From Dehalobacter sp. 12DCB1 (GTDB lineage Bacteria; Bacillota; Desulfitobacteriia; Desulfitobacteriales; Syntrophobotulaceae): DNA of 64,000 nt. The translations under genes were made by a program, and so were the position numbers. This document shows positions 15,596 through 23,665 of the stretch, piece by piece. Under the pieces are notes generated by a model, which was not told the origin of the DNA, did not search any database, and saw only the letters and a program-made list of their open reading frames with translations. Each line of letters opens with the position of its first letter. The first letter of the stretch is position 1. The stretch lies in contig NZ_POSF01000005.1 of the NCBI RefSeq assembly GCF_004343605.1, positions 1 through 64,000 of the forward strand. Reading direction: 5' to 3'.

Positions 15596-17069
15596 GGACA
15601 GAGAAAACAACAGCCTGCCACAAAAATGCTATGCTGTTCTCTCTTTCGACGGCAGACTCGTCACTATCACCCAAGGTACGACTGGCTTTTTCCGGTCGCC
15701 TCTGGATCAAGGCGACCGATCCCGAAACCGCGCCATCGCGGATAAGGAAAACAAGGAGCTTGGCGGCGTCACGCCGGAGCAGGAAAACGCAATGATTACC
15801 GGAGCCATATTTGGCTGGGAGTTTGCGGGCATGACGGCCGGCAGCCCCGCGAAACCGGACAGAATCTTTGAACTGGAAATCAGCCGTCCCTGTTCGTTTG
15901 GAGCCAATACATCGGCGACGCTTACGCTCCCCGCCACCCCCTATGAGATACTGGACGCGTTGGATAAGGCCCGCGTAATCGATGAGCGCGTCATCTACTC
16001 TATGGAAATCACGAGCTGCAAGTTGGACTATTTGCCGCAGTTTCTCAGCCCAAGCACCAATCTATATGAATTAAACCATCTTGCCCAGCGGCTGGCGGCG
16101 CTCAGCGAGTGGGAGCTGGACTGCTTCGAGGGAATGGTCATGATGGACACCGTTCACACCGATTACGCTCCCATCGCCGTGGAGCGGCTCATCAACATGA
16201 CCCACAGCACAGCCGACTGCCAGGTCGTATATGAAGCTCACGATAACGAGTCCCTCGGTAAGTTTTATGAGGAAAACGGCTTTGTTCCCGAACTGGAAAC
16301 CCTGCCGGAAAAAGTCTTCCCATGGCTGGACTATGGCAAGATCGGCAAAGAGATGCACGACGGAGAGGGCGGAGTATTTACCCCGAGCGGTTATGTGGTG
16401 CAAAACGGCGAAATCGCGCAGACATACCAAAGCGGTGACGCGATCCTTACTGAAAAGCCGGATTACACAGTACTTCTCCATGTCACGAAACGATTCTTTG
16501 AAGCGCCCGGCGACGATCAGCAGTTATCTGCTGTAATGGAGTTTCCTGCTTCCGAGACAGCTCTGCAAATGGCGATGAGTGAGGTGGATGCAATTGTGCC
16601 GGAGGAATGCGGCTTTATTGCCGTGGACTGCATTGTCCCTCGTCTGACTGAAAAAATAACTGATGCGTTGGAGTATGGGAATCTGGATACGGTTCGGGAT
16701 CTGTCTGCTCAGCTCCAAAGGCTCAACGACGAGGGCGGCATCCCGGCATATAAGGCGATGTTGGAGTCAGCCCCCAAGGATATCGCGCTGGAGGACGCGC
16801 TCGATCTTGCTTATCAAGCCGGCGAGTTCCGACTCCTGCGTGAAATCGCCTCTCCGGAGGATTACGCGAAAGCGGAGCTTGCCAAATGCACCATTCCCCT
16901 TAAGGCGGAATTGCTGAGCCAGAACTTCTACCGCTACGGAGAGAAGCTGATGGAGCGGAATAAGGCAGTCAGTACTGATTACGGCATTCTCTTCTCTCCC
17001 AGCGGTCAAACAGTGGAGCAATGCCTCGTGCGTCCCGGCCGGCATATGGAGATGGGAGGCCAGGCATGA
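15588..17069 (+). CDS. ArdA-like antirestriction protein with extra N-terminal domain
   Basis: The 493-aa protein begins at TTG 15588, eight nt before the end of the previous gene. Residues about 1-120 form an unknown accessory domain (VLSFDGRLVTITQGTTGFF). The ArdA-like core follows: LYELNHLAQRLAALSEWELD, CFEGMVMMD, RLINMTHSTADCQVVY and LGKFYEENGF, then YGKIGKEMHDGEGGVFT. It probably mimics DNA and blocks restriction. It ends RHMEMGGQA, a variant tail that again overlaps the GGGAGG site for the following ATG (ATGA overlap). Confidence 0.78.
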   Translation: MNKDRENNSLPQKCYAVLSFDGRLVTITQGTTGFFRSPLDQGDRSRNRAIADKENKELGGVTPEQENAMITGAIFGWEFAGMTAGSPAKPDRIFELEISRPCSFGANTSATLTLPATPYEILDALDKARVIDERVIYSMEITSCKLDYLPQFLSPSTNLYELNHLAQRLAALSEWELDCFEGMVMMDTVHTDYAPIAVERLINMTHSTADCQVVYEAHDNESLGKFYEENGFVPELETLPEKVFPWLDYGKIGKEMHDGEGGVFTPSGYVVQNGEIAQTYQSGDAILTEKPDYTVLLHVTKRFFEAPGDDQQLSAVMEFPASETALQMAMSEVDAIVPEECGFIAVDCIVPRLTEKITDALEYGNLDTVRDLSAQLQRLNDEGGIPAYKAMLESAPKDIALEDALDLAYQAGEFRLLREIASPEDYAKAELAKCTIPLKAELLSQNFYRYGEKLMERNKAVSTDYGILFSPSGQTVEQCLVRPGRHMEMGGQA

Positions 17070-17604
17070 GCAACGAAGATTTGCAGGCCGCCTATATCAA
17101 AAAGCTAAACGCTATACTTCCAACGGTGGACTTTGCAAAGCTGGACCGATCCTGCAACACCAAAAACGATGGATACGCTAAAGAAATCCTGAAGCAAATG
17201 CACGATCTTTTCGTGAAAGTCTACCACACAGATAACCTCGACAGCGGTTATGAGTTTGTCGACATGCCTGCCGTTATTCGGGGACAAAACACAAAACACA
17301 TCGGGCTTGGGATCGTAACGCTCGACCTGCAATCCTCCGGCGAGCATTACGGCACCTTCTTTTTTCGCCGAGAGGTATTATCGATGACGGCTCTGAGGAA
17401 ATGAAGTCCGCCGACTCCAAATATCTCTCGGATGTCTATATCCCTTATGATTACTGGTACACCGTATATATTGAACGGGACCATCATGTGGATCTCGACC
17501 ATGTCCCCGAAAAGGTGGCCCAAATGATTGATTACTGCTATCCGGATCAGCCGGAATTGGAGAAGCACTCCGACGATCCCGACCAAAACATGAAAATGAG
17601 GTGA
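17066..17604 (+). pseudogene. ICE accessory protein, frameshifted in a T-tract
   Basis: Frame 1 from ATG 17066 runs to a stop at 17404; the rest (IIDDGSEEMKSADSKYLSD to DQNMKMR) is one frame away. The switch point is a T6 run at 17360-17365. A seventh T would give GTFFFSPRGIIDDGSEE and a single product of about 179 aa ending PDQNMKMR, again a Met-rich tail. It contains YIPYDYWYTVYIERDHHVDL, which I have seen in ICE hypothetical proteins but cannot name. Slippage during growth, a true mutation or a sequencing error are all possible. Confidence 0.62.
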
Positions 17605-17610
17605 AACAGT

Positions 17611-18651
17611 ATGGAAGATTATCCGTACCCTTATCCCTGGAAAGAGCTTTCCGGCACGCCGGAGGAAATGGCATTCCTCGACAGGCGGTTTGTGGAAATG
17701 TCGGTCAGAGAGGGATATCTGCTGGAGGGCGCTGCGAGGCTCCAGTCAATCGACAATGCCGCCGACCTCATCAATCTCACCGAGCAGCTCGACAACTTTG
17801 AATTTTTCTACTCGGCAATGGAAGACAGAACCCTCGGCCACTACTATGCAAAATACCGAGAGGCAGCCTCTGCCGATCAGATGCCCTATCTCGATCTTAA
17901 ACGATGGGGCGTTGACCTGCGAGAGCGGCACGGCGGCGTATTTGTATCAGGCGGCTATGTGGAGCAAACCAGCCCCTGCCGCCAGATATATAACGGCGAA
18001 AACCTCAGCCAGATGACAGGCGGCTGGAGCGTGAAGCTGAAGCTTGCATCCGAACACTGTCCCGAGGGCGTGTGGGTGAAGCTCCCCGATCATGAAATCC
18101 ACACCGGCGAGCCGGATGAGCTTGCGGTCGCGCTGGGCGAGTTGGTCACGCTGGAATTCAACAAGCTGGGCAACGTGGATCTGCTGGAGGCAAAGTGCTG
18201 TCTTGACAATATCACCGATCTCGCGGAACAGTACGACTCTCTTGAACAGCTCATCGAGGACGGCAACAATCTGGGCTATGTTTTGGAGGAATGCGGGCAG
18301 GGCATGATCTGCTTCGAGGAACGGTTTCGGGCGGCGATGGAGCTGGAGGGCTGCACCCGACTGGACGAGGCGCTGGACATCACCCAAAACCTCCGGTGTT
18401 ATGACTTTATCCCTACCGAACAGCATTGGGAAAAGTTCGGGAAGGATCTGGCCCGCAAAAGAAAAATCGTCGATCCCGATACTGCCATAGGGATGTATTT
18501 TGATTACGCCGCTTACTGCAAGACCGAGATCAACAGGCTTCGCCTGAAGCCCTGCGCTCACGGCTACATCGCAAGAAACAGTCAGGAATTTATTTGCGAG
18601 TTCAGCCGCAGGAATGACCTTGCCCCTAAAAATCCATCCATGGGAATGTAG
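17611..18651 (+). CDS. ArdA-like antirestriction protein
   Basis: The 346-aa soluble protein has the family segments DLINLTEQLDNFEFFYSAM, LGHYYAKYREAAS, RERHGGVFVSGGYVEQTS and the strand WSVKLKLASEH followed by GVWVKLPDHE. A second half repeats the helical units (LLEAKCCLDNITDLAEQYDS; LGYVLEECGQGM; LDEALDITQNLRCYDF). It is the last gene of the 12.2-18.65 kb run, six nt after the previous stop, and is followed by a strong terminator. It ends NPSMGM. Confidence 0.75.
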   Translation: MEDYPYPYPWKELSGTPEEMAFLDRRFVEMSVREGYLLEGAARLQSIDNAADLINLTEQLDNFEFFYSAMEDRTLGHYYAKYREAASADQMPYLDLKRWGVDLRERHGGVFVSGGYVEQTSPCRQIYNGENLSQMTGGWSVKLKLASEHCPEGVWVKLPDHEIHTGEPDELAVALGELVTLEFNKLGNVDLLEAKCCLDNITDLAEQYDSLEQLIEDGNNLGYVLEECGQGMICFEERFRAAMELEGCTRLDEALDITQNLRCYDFIPTEQHWEKFGKDLARKRKIVDPDTAIGMYFDYAAYCKTEINRLRLKPCAHGYIARNSQEFICEFSRRNDLAPKNPSMGM

Positions 18652-18684
18652 AAGCCCGGCGAAATCAATCGCCGGGCTTTCGTT
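18652..18684. terminator. Bidirectional rho-independent terminator
   Basis: AAGCCCGGCGA pairs perfectly with TCGCCGGGCTT, with T-rich flank on the plus strand. It lies between convergent genes and can serve both the ArdA-like operon and the xre gene. Confidence 0.9.
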
Positions 18685-18908
18685 TATCTGGACTCGAACA
18701 GCTTCATTACCGGAATTTTTAGAGCCTTGGCAATGTCCAGAAGCACCGCAACGCTTGGGACCGCGCGAGCGGTCTCAATTTGTTGGATGTGGTTTCTGCT
18801 GTAAGATGTCATTTCCGCAAGCTGCAGTTGCGTGATGCCCTGCTCCTTGCGGTAGTAGAGTATGTTGAGTCCAATTTGAACGTAGTCCTTGTAGTGTTTC
18901 GTATCCAT
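18684..18908 (-). CDS. Small XRE-family transcriptional regulator
   Basis: The 74-aa protein is essentially one helix-turn-helix domain: IGLNILYYRKEQGITQLQLA, EMTSYSRNHIQQIETARAVPS, then LLDIAKALKIPVMKLF. It reads opposite to the ICE genes and diverges from the promoter of the 19043 gene, so it is placed to repress the downstream module and itself. The ICE master regulator role is inference. Confidence 0.88.
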   Translation of the reverse strand: MDTKHYKDYVQIGLNILYYRKEQGITQLQLAEMTSYSRNHIQQIETARAVPSVAVLLDIAKALKIPVMKLFESR

Positions 18909-18994
18909 ATTTACCTTGCCCCCTCACTTAATAGTTTACAAAATAAATCCGAAAATTAAGACAAAGCATAGTCAAGCAAATACATGATAATATA

Positions 18995-19023
18995 TTGCTT
19001 TAGCTATCTATAAATGGTATTAT
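18995..19023 (+). promoter_or_regulatory. Sigma-A type promoter
   Basis: TTGCTT (18995-19000), 17 nt, then TATTAT (19018-19023), about 20 nt upstream of the ATG at 19043. It lies in the 134-nt divergent interval next to xre, a likely operator region. Confidence 0.6.
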
Positions 19024-19042
19024 ACACAGTGAGGTGGAGCAT

Positions 19043-19291
19043 ATGCACAGCAACGACTTTGAAAAGGCATTCGGCGATTTTCTTGACCGCAGAGAATACG
19101 ACCAAGCGGAGAACGCCCTGTTTGCGATGGTTCGCATTGCCTTTATCGCCGGATGGAGGGCAGCGGGAGGCGACCCTCCGCCACCGCAGAAAATATTTCA
19201 GATCATACACAAAAAGGATATTGATCCGAATGGCATCGACAGTGATCTGTGCGCTCCAAGCGAAGGAGATGATGAGGATAGCAAAAAATAA
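19043..19291 (+). CDS. Small hypothetical ICE protein
   Basis: The 82-aa acidic protein starts at ATG 19043 (GAGGTGG five nt upstream). It starts MHSNDFEKAFGDFLDRREYD and ends with an Asp/Glu/Ser-rich tail (EGDDEDSKK). It is the first gene after the divergent promoter. A small helical protein of unknown function, possibly a TPR-like or regulator-binding helix pair; no family recognised. Confidence 0.6.
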   Translation: MHSNDFEKAFGDFLDRREYDQAENALFAMVRIAFIAGWRAAGGDPPPPQKIFQIIHKKDIDPNGIDSDLCAPSEGDDEDSKK

Positions 19292-19379
19292 ACGTGCGTT
19301 CTCCTGACAGGAGCTGACGTAATCAGGCAGAGAGGATAAATTCCCCGCCATTTATATTACCCAAAGCAAAAAGATAAAC

Positions 19380-19418
19380 AGGGCCGTTTTCCCAGGAGGA
19401 CAGCGGCCCTGCTTTTTT
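19380..19418 (+). terminator. rho-independent terminator or attenuator
   Basis: AGGGCCG and CGGCCCT form the stem, followed by GCTTTTTT. It sits between the small protein and the winged-helix/Dam pair. Confidence 0.8.
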
Positions 19419-19462
19419 GTGCCTTTTTTCGGGAAAACGCCCCGGAAAAAGGAGGCGTTCCA

Positions 19463-19798
19463 ATGCTTCAAGAAGAAATCGCCGGATACCTGAAGGACTT
19501 CCATAAAGGCGAAAGCAGGGCAATTACCAGCCGGAAGCTGGAAAGTGCGTTCGATATCCGAGGCCGCGAGCTTCGCGGGATTGTCAACTGTCTGCGCTCG
19601 GAGGGCGTCCCCATATGCAGCTTCGAGTATGGCTATTGCTATGCCGCCACCGAGGACGAACTGAATCGAACCATCCGGCAGCTCACAAGCCGTATTAAAA
19701 AGATTTCCGAAGCTCAGCGCGGGCTGATCAAGGCGCGCGCCCTCTATTCGGATGAAGGGCAGACCCGCCTGCCGCTGGAGGGGGATGGCGCTTTTTGA
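19463..19798 (+). CDS. Winged-helix-like protein coupled to Dam methylase
   Basis: The 111-aa protein has the pattern of a phage/ICE winged-helix domain: ITSRKLESAFDIRGRELRGI, then LRSEGVPICSFEYGYCYAAT, followed by a C-terminal basic helix. An AGGAGG site precedes the ATG. Its stop overlaps the TTG start of the methylase, so the two are made together. It probably binds DNA; similar small genes stand before Dam genes in prophages and ICEs. Confidence 0.68.
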   Translation: MLQEEIAGYLKDFHKGESRAITSRKLESAFDIRGRELRGIVNCLRSEGVPICSFEYGYCYAATEDELNRTIRQLTSRIKKISEAQRGLIKARALYSDEGQTRLPLEGDGAF

Positions 19799-20649
19799 AC
19801 AGCTTCATGAGTTGGATCGGCGGAAAGAAAGCCTTACGAGATGTGATCGTTCCGCGTTTTCCGCTCTTTTACGAGCGGTACATCGAGGTGTTTGGCGGTG
19901 GGGGCTGGGTACTGTTTCACAAGCCGCCCGGCAATGATTTCGAGGTCTATAACGATTTTAACAGTCTGCTGACAAACCTTTACCGCTGCGTGCGCGACCG
20001 ACCTTTGGATTTGATCGAAGCCCTACGCTTCGTTCTCAATTCCCGCGAGGATTTTGAGATTACGCGAAATATCCTCGCCACAGACAGTACTGCAGACGAT
20101 GTACAGCGGGCAGCGTATTTCTATCAGCTCATCCGCTATTCCTACGCCAGCAGTTTGACCAGCTTCGGCAGCCAGCCTCACGACATGTGGTCGAACTTCC
20201 CACTCATCGAGCAGGCCCACAGGCGGCTGGCCAGAGTGGTCATTGAGAAAAAGGACTGCGTGAAGCTCATCCGGCAGTATGACCGCCCGGAGAGCTTTTT
20301 TTACCTTGACCCACCTTACATCGCAACCGAAAAGTATTACAGCAATATTGGAGAGAACGGCTTCACCGAAATAGACCATATTCGTCTGCGGGACGCGCTA
20401 ATGAGCATCATGGGAAAATTCCTTATGTCGTATAACGACTGCCCATTTGCGTGGGATCTGTATGACAAGCCGGGCATCCATATTGAGAGAGTCAGCAGGA
20501 TAAACAACATCAAGCAGCGGTACGATAACGGCTGCTTGTTTGAGGAATTGCTGATAGCCAACTATGATCTGCATGAACGGCAGAGAAATATGCCGGCACA
20601 GATAACTCTGTTTGATTGCACTGGAGGTGAATTCATTGACAGAGATTGA
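19795..20649 (+). CDS. dam: DNA adenine methyltransferase (Dam, D12 class)
   Basis: The 284-aa product shows the class-alpha N6-adenine methylase motifs: the SAM-binding SWIGGKKALR near residue 5, EVFGGGGWVLF near residue 31, and the catalytic DPPY near residue 172, followed by HIRLRDALMSIMGKFLMSYND in two pieces. It transfers a methyl group from SAM to adenine in double-stranded DNA. On an ICE it probably protects against restriction or marks element DNA. TTG 19795 overlaps the previous TGA; ATG 19807 is an alternative start. No Met-rich tail. Confidence 0.92.
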   Translation: MNSFMSWIGGKKALRDVIVPRFPLFYERYIEVFGGGGWVLFHKPPGNDFEVYNDFNSLLTNLYRCVRDRPLDLIEALRFVLNSREDFEITRNILATDSTADDVQRAAYFYQLIRYSYASSLTSFGSQPHDMWSNFPLIEQAHRRLARVVIEKKDCVKLIRQYDRPESFFYLDPPYIATEKYYSNIGENGFTEIDHIRLRDALMSIMGKFLMSYNDCPFAWDLYDKPGIHIERVSRINNIKQRYDNGCLFEELLIANYDLHERQRNMPAQITLFDCTGGEFIDRD

Positions 20650-21040
20650 AAAGCTCAATAACGCTGTGGAACTGATAGAGTCCGCTACCGGCGGAATGCA
20701 TCGGCTCGCCACAGGCTCCATCGGGCAGCCGTGCTTCCATCCCGCCGACGACGCATACGTCCATATCGAAACAATACTCCGTCCGGACTGGCATAGCGGA
20801 AAGTATGCTATCACTTTTGGCGCTGCCATGCGCCGGTCGGGTGGGCATCTGGACGCCGCGGGGTTGAGTGCCGCAGCAAATGAGATTGGAGCGGTTGCCA
20901 AGTTGCTGACCGTGCTGGATAAGGAAAGCATTTCCGTCACGTCGGAGGAACTGCGGCAGTGGTCCGAGGGATTGCGCTCTCAGAATGAACATCAGGAAAC
21001 AGCACAGGAAAGCGGCTTCACCATGGAGCCGTCATTATGA
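20636..21040 (+). CDS. Hypothetical ICE accessory protein
   Basis: I chose TTG 20636 because GGAGGTG stands six nt before it; the gene overlaps the dam 3' end by 14 nt. The 134-aa soluble protein (MTEIEKLNNAVELIESATGG at the start) has no membrane segment and no recognised domain. It ends ESGFTMEPSL after a Gln/Glu linker, a possible degenerate form of the shared tail. Confidence 0.65.
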   Translation: MTEIEKLNNAVELIESATGGMHRLATGSIGQPCFHPADDAYVHIETILRPDWHSGKYAITFGAAMRRSGGHLDAAGLSAAANEIGAVAKLLTVLDKESISVTSEELRQWSEGLRSQNEHQETAQESGFTMEPSL

Positions 21041-21055
21041 AGGAGGAAAGCACTC

Positions 21056-21559
21056 ATGAAATTCGTTAAGGAAAATTCCAAGCCGGCCCTGGAAATCCCC
21101 GCTGCCATCGTTGAGATGACCGGTCTCTCGGAAACAAAAAAGGCGGAAATCCACGCCCTCGACCACGCGGTGGTCGTACTGGGAGGCCGCATGACGGCCA
21201 TGGAGATGATCAAAACCGTCGAGGGGCTGAAAAAGCTTGCCGCGCAGCTGACCGAACATCTGGCAAAGGTCTGCGGCCCCTGCCATGACTGTGAGGAATG
21301 CGCGGCGGACAATCTTGACGACGGCGACGAAATCCATATCCCTCAGTATCTGCTGGATGAAGCGTCCATCCCGGAGGGCGCCAAGCTCGCCGCCTATGTT
21401 GACGGGGACGAGGGAACTGTAACAATCGTGGCGACCGATTACGAGTTCGATCTGAGCGACGTGCCGCAGGAATTTCTGGATGTTTTCATTAATTCCGGCG
21501 TCTGCCTTGACGCACTGGAAGAACACCTCATCACGGAGGATATCGTCTATGGAGATTGA
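21056..21559 (+). CDS. Hypothetical ICE protein with CxxC motifs
   Basis: The 167-aa protein has a helical N-terminal half (EIPAAIVEMTGLSETKKAEI; AMEMIKTVEGLKKLAAQL), a Cys patch CGPCHDCEEC near residue 78, and a C-terminal part beginning IHIPQYLLDEASIPEGAKL that resembles an AbrB-like swapped-hairpin DNA-binding strand pair. It may be a zinc-dependent DNA-binding regulator. A strong AAGGAGG site precedes the ATG. Its end overlaps the next gene by 11 nt. No tail. Confidence 0.62.
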   Translation: MKFVKENSKPALEIPAAIVEMTGLSETKKAEIHALDHAVVVLGGRMTAMEMIKTVEGLKKLAAQLTEHLAKVCGPCHDCEECAADNLDDGDEIHIPQYLLDEASIPEGAKLAAYVDGDEGTVTIVATDYEFDLSDVPQEFLDVFINSGVCLDALEEHLITEDIVYGD

Positions 21560-22289
21560 TGTGTACCTCTACCCATATTCCAGAGAGGAAGCGAAGCGGA
21601 ACAACGAGCTGGAACTCTGGCGCGAGAGCTACAGGGCAAATGTGGCTTGCAAAAAAGCCATCAAGGAAGCCATTCGGCAGAACTTTGACGGGATGCACCT
21701 GAACGCAGACTGCGCCGAGGGCGTGATCGCCGCGTATGGCTTTAAACGTGTAAATTTCGTCCTCGCCAATACCCTGCGGGAACTGAGTGGGGATGGGCGC
21801 TTCAGCCAATCCAACAAGGAATGGTCAAAGCAAACCTATATCCCTCCGGATAAGGATCATAAATCCGATTTCATCGTCGGCTCCCATCCCGCCGTGCTGG
21901 ACGGCTTCATCAACCAATATCGCCGTGTGTATCAGGCGCTGGGGCTGTTTGACCACACCCACTGTGAGCCGGACAAAAATAAGCAGGATTTTGAGGGAAA
22001 GGTGCTGGTGCTGTCGCCGGATACGCTCAAGGAGAGCTGCTGGCGGCAGGAGGATCAGCTCTGGCTTGCGACCGGGGGCTTCGGCTGCCGTCCTAACAGC
22101 TCCGGCCGGGCAGTGTTTGCCACCTGTCTCAGCGACGGTGAAAAAACCCGCTGGAACCGCAGCCAGTTTGTCGGCGTATTGCGCGACGACGCCATGCCCG
22201 AGTGGGCTCGGGAGAAGCTGGCGGAGATCCAGGCTGCAAAACAGGAGCAGACGGACGCTCCCTCGATAGGTGGGATGAATATGACTTAG
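21549..22289 (+). CDS. DUF3849-family ICE protein
   Basis: The 246-aa protein starts MEIDVYLYPYSREEAKR and continues with ELELWRESYRANVACKKAIK and AEGVIAAYGFKRVNFVLANT, the hallmark of DUF3849, a family found almost only on Clostridial conjugative elements. The later part has GKVLVLSPDTLKESCWRQED and ends SIGGMNMT, a clear shared tail. Function unknown; usually encoded with DUF3848 and ArdA-like proteins, as here. Confidence 0.85.
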   Translation: MEIDVYLYPYSREEAKRNNELELWRESYRANVACKKAIKEAIRQNFDGMHLNADCAEGVIAAYGFKRVNFVLANTLRELSGDGRFSQSNKEWSKQTYIPPDKDHKSDFIVGSHPAVLDGFINQYRRVYQALGLFDHTHCEPDKNKQDFEGKVLVLSPDTLKESCWRQEDQLWLATGGFGCRPNSSGRAVFATCLSDGEKTRWNRSQFVGVLRDDAMPEWAREKLAEIQAAKQEQTDAPSIGGMNMT

Positions 22290-22310
22290 CGGCAAAGGAG
22301 GAATATCGCC

Positions 22311-22859
22311 ATGCGCGGCATAGAGTACAGAAACGGCTGTATCTTCTTCTACGGTAACCCAGCCGGGTACGTCGACAAAGATGCCGCCATCATGGACACC
22401 CTGTTTCAAAACGATGAGCTTGCGAAATGGTTAGCGAAAAACAACCTCACGGTTCGCTGGGCGGACGGCGTCTATGAGCGGCTGGCAAACGGCGTTCCGG
22501 ACATATCGGATGGAAACGCTGTCCCGCTGAAGAACTGCCGCATCTGGCAGCTTAAGCCCGGTTCCGAAACGTGGCGGGACATTGCATCCTTTGGCAAGGC
22601 CCTGCCGGAACCCGACATTCAGGATTATACCGTGGCTTATGACGGGCAGCTCAATACAAACGATCTGGAAGTCATCTATGACAGGTTCCACGAAAAGCGT
22701 CCGCAGGGCTTTCACGGCCATCCGCTTTCGGTTTCCGACATCGTCGAACTCTACAGTGCGGAGGGAAGCTCCTTTTATTATTTAGACCGCACCCATTTCC
22801 GAGAGGTGGAGTTCACGACAGATGACGGACCCGCGCAAGGCATGACCATGAGCCTGTAG
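22311..22859 (+). CDS. YodL-domain protein
   Basis: The 182-aa protein has DYTVAYDGQLNTNDLEVIYD, then FHGHPLSVSDIVELYS and a final aromatic strand (FYYLDRTHFREVEF), which fit the YodL domain of ICE and phage accessory proteins. The N-terminal 90 residues are an unrecognised domain. It ends AQGMTMSL, immediately before a terminator, so here the tail codons do not serve as ribosome binding site for a following gene. Confidence 0.78.
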   Translation: MRGIEYRNGCIFFYGNPAGYVDKDAAIMDTLFQNDELAKWLAKNNLTVRWADGVYERLANGVPDISDGNAVPLKNCRIWQLKPGSETWRDIASFGKALPEPDIQDYTVAYDGQLNTNDLEVIYDRFHEKRPQGFHGHPLSVSDIVELYSAEGSSFYYLDRTHFREVEFTTDDGPAQGMTMSL

Positions 22860-22865
22860 CTTCCC

Positions 22866-22888
22866 GACAGCCAACGCTGTCTTTTTTA
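22866..22888 (+). terminator. Short terminator hairpin
   Basis: GACAG and CTGTC pair around CCAACG-like loop, followed by T6. Confidence 0.7.
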
Positions 22889-22921
22889 TTGTCCGAATTT
22901 AAATAAGGGAGGAAAAACACA

Positions 22922-23344
22922 ATGGCAAAGAACATGAACGCCGCAGCGCCCGAACAGGCGGATACCGCCGAAAGGACGCAGACCCCGGCATATCCCATGA
23001 AGGTGGACGTCAAAATCGGCTCCATCCGTCCGGAGGGCAACGTCCGGGCCTTTGCGTCCATCAACCTCAACGACTGCCTTGCCATTCGCAATGTAAAGGT
23101 GATGGACAGCGCCAAGGGGCTGTTCGTCGCCATGCCCAGCTACAAGGCGCGAAATGGCGAGTACAAGGACATCTGCTTCCCTGTCACCAAGGAATTCAGG
23201 GAACAGCTGAACCAGGCGGTCGTTGACGCATACCGTCAGGCTCTCGCTCAAAGCCAGAGCCCGAACCAGCAGAAGGCGGCAGATACGCCCCCTTTTGACC
23301 AGGCGCCGGAGCAGCGGGCCGGCATGCAGATGGCGGGGCTATAA
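22922..23344 (+). CDS. SpoVG-family protein with C-terminal tail extension
   Basis: Residues about 22-105 match SpoVG: KVDVKIGSIRPEGNVRAFAS, CLAIRNVKVMDSAKGLFVAM and DICFPVTKEFREQL. SpoVG is a small site-specific DNA/RNA-binding regulator. The protein adds an N-terminal Ala-rich stretch and a 35-residue Gln/Pro-rich extension ending RAGMQMAGL, the shared tail, absent from chromosomal SpoVG as I know it. Strong AGGGAGG site. It precedes the Tad pilus operon and could regulate it. Confidence 0.85.
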   Translation: MAKNMNAAAPEQADTAERTQTPAYPMKVDVKIGSIRPEGNVRAFASINLNDCLAIRNVKVMDSAKGLFVAMPSYKARNGEYKDICFPVTKEFREQLNQAVVDAYRQALAQSQSPNQQKAADTPPFDQAPEQRAGMQMAGL

Positions 23345-23401
23345 GCCCCGCCGTCCTCTCTTCAACAACCATACATCAAATTTAACTGGAGGTAATTCTC
23401 A

Positions 23402-23665
23402 ATGAAAAAGTTTATTAAGAAGCTCATCAACAAGGCCGTCAGCACGATCACAAGGGTAATCGACAAGATCAGGAATTTGTTCTTCATGACGCGGGTCATC
23501 CTCTGTTCCCAGCGCGGAGAAGGCTTCGTAGACACTGCTGTCAAAATTTTGATTTCAGTTGTGGTCGGCGCACTCATCCTCAGCGCCCTTTACGCCCTGT
23601 TTGGCGAAACGATCCTGCCGACTCTGCGGGACCGCATTGTGGATATGTTCAATTATGGCAATTAA
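23402..23665 (+). CDS. Small membrane pilin-like protein (DUF6133-like) of the Tad locus
   Basis: The 87-aa protein has a basic, amphipathic N-terminus and a motif RGEGFVDTAVKILISVVVGA that leads into one membrane helix (about residues 46-67). The G-E-G-F-x-D-T before the hydrophobic helix is what a class-III (Flp/Tad) prepilin cleavage region looks like, and the prepilin peptidase is the next gene. It is probably the major pilin of the pilus; family name from memory. Confidence 0.68.
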   Translation: MKKFIKKLINKAVSTITRVIDKIRNLFFMTRVILCSQRGEGFVDTAVKILISVVVGALILSALYALFGETILPTLRDRIVDMFNYGN

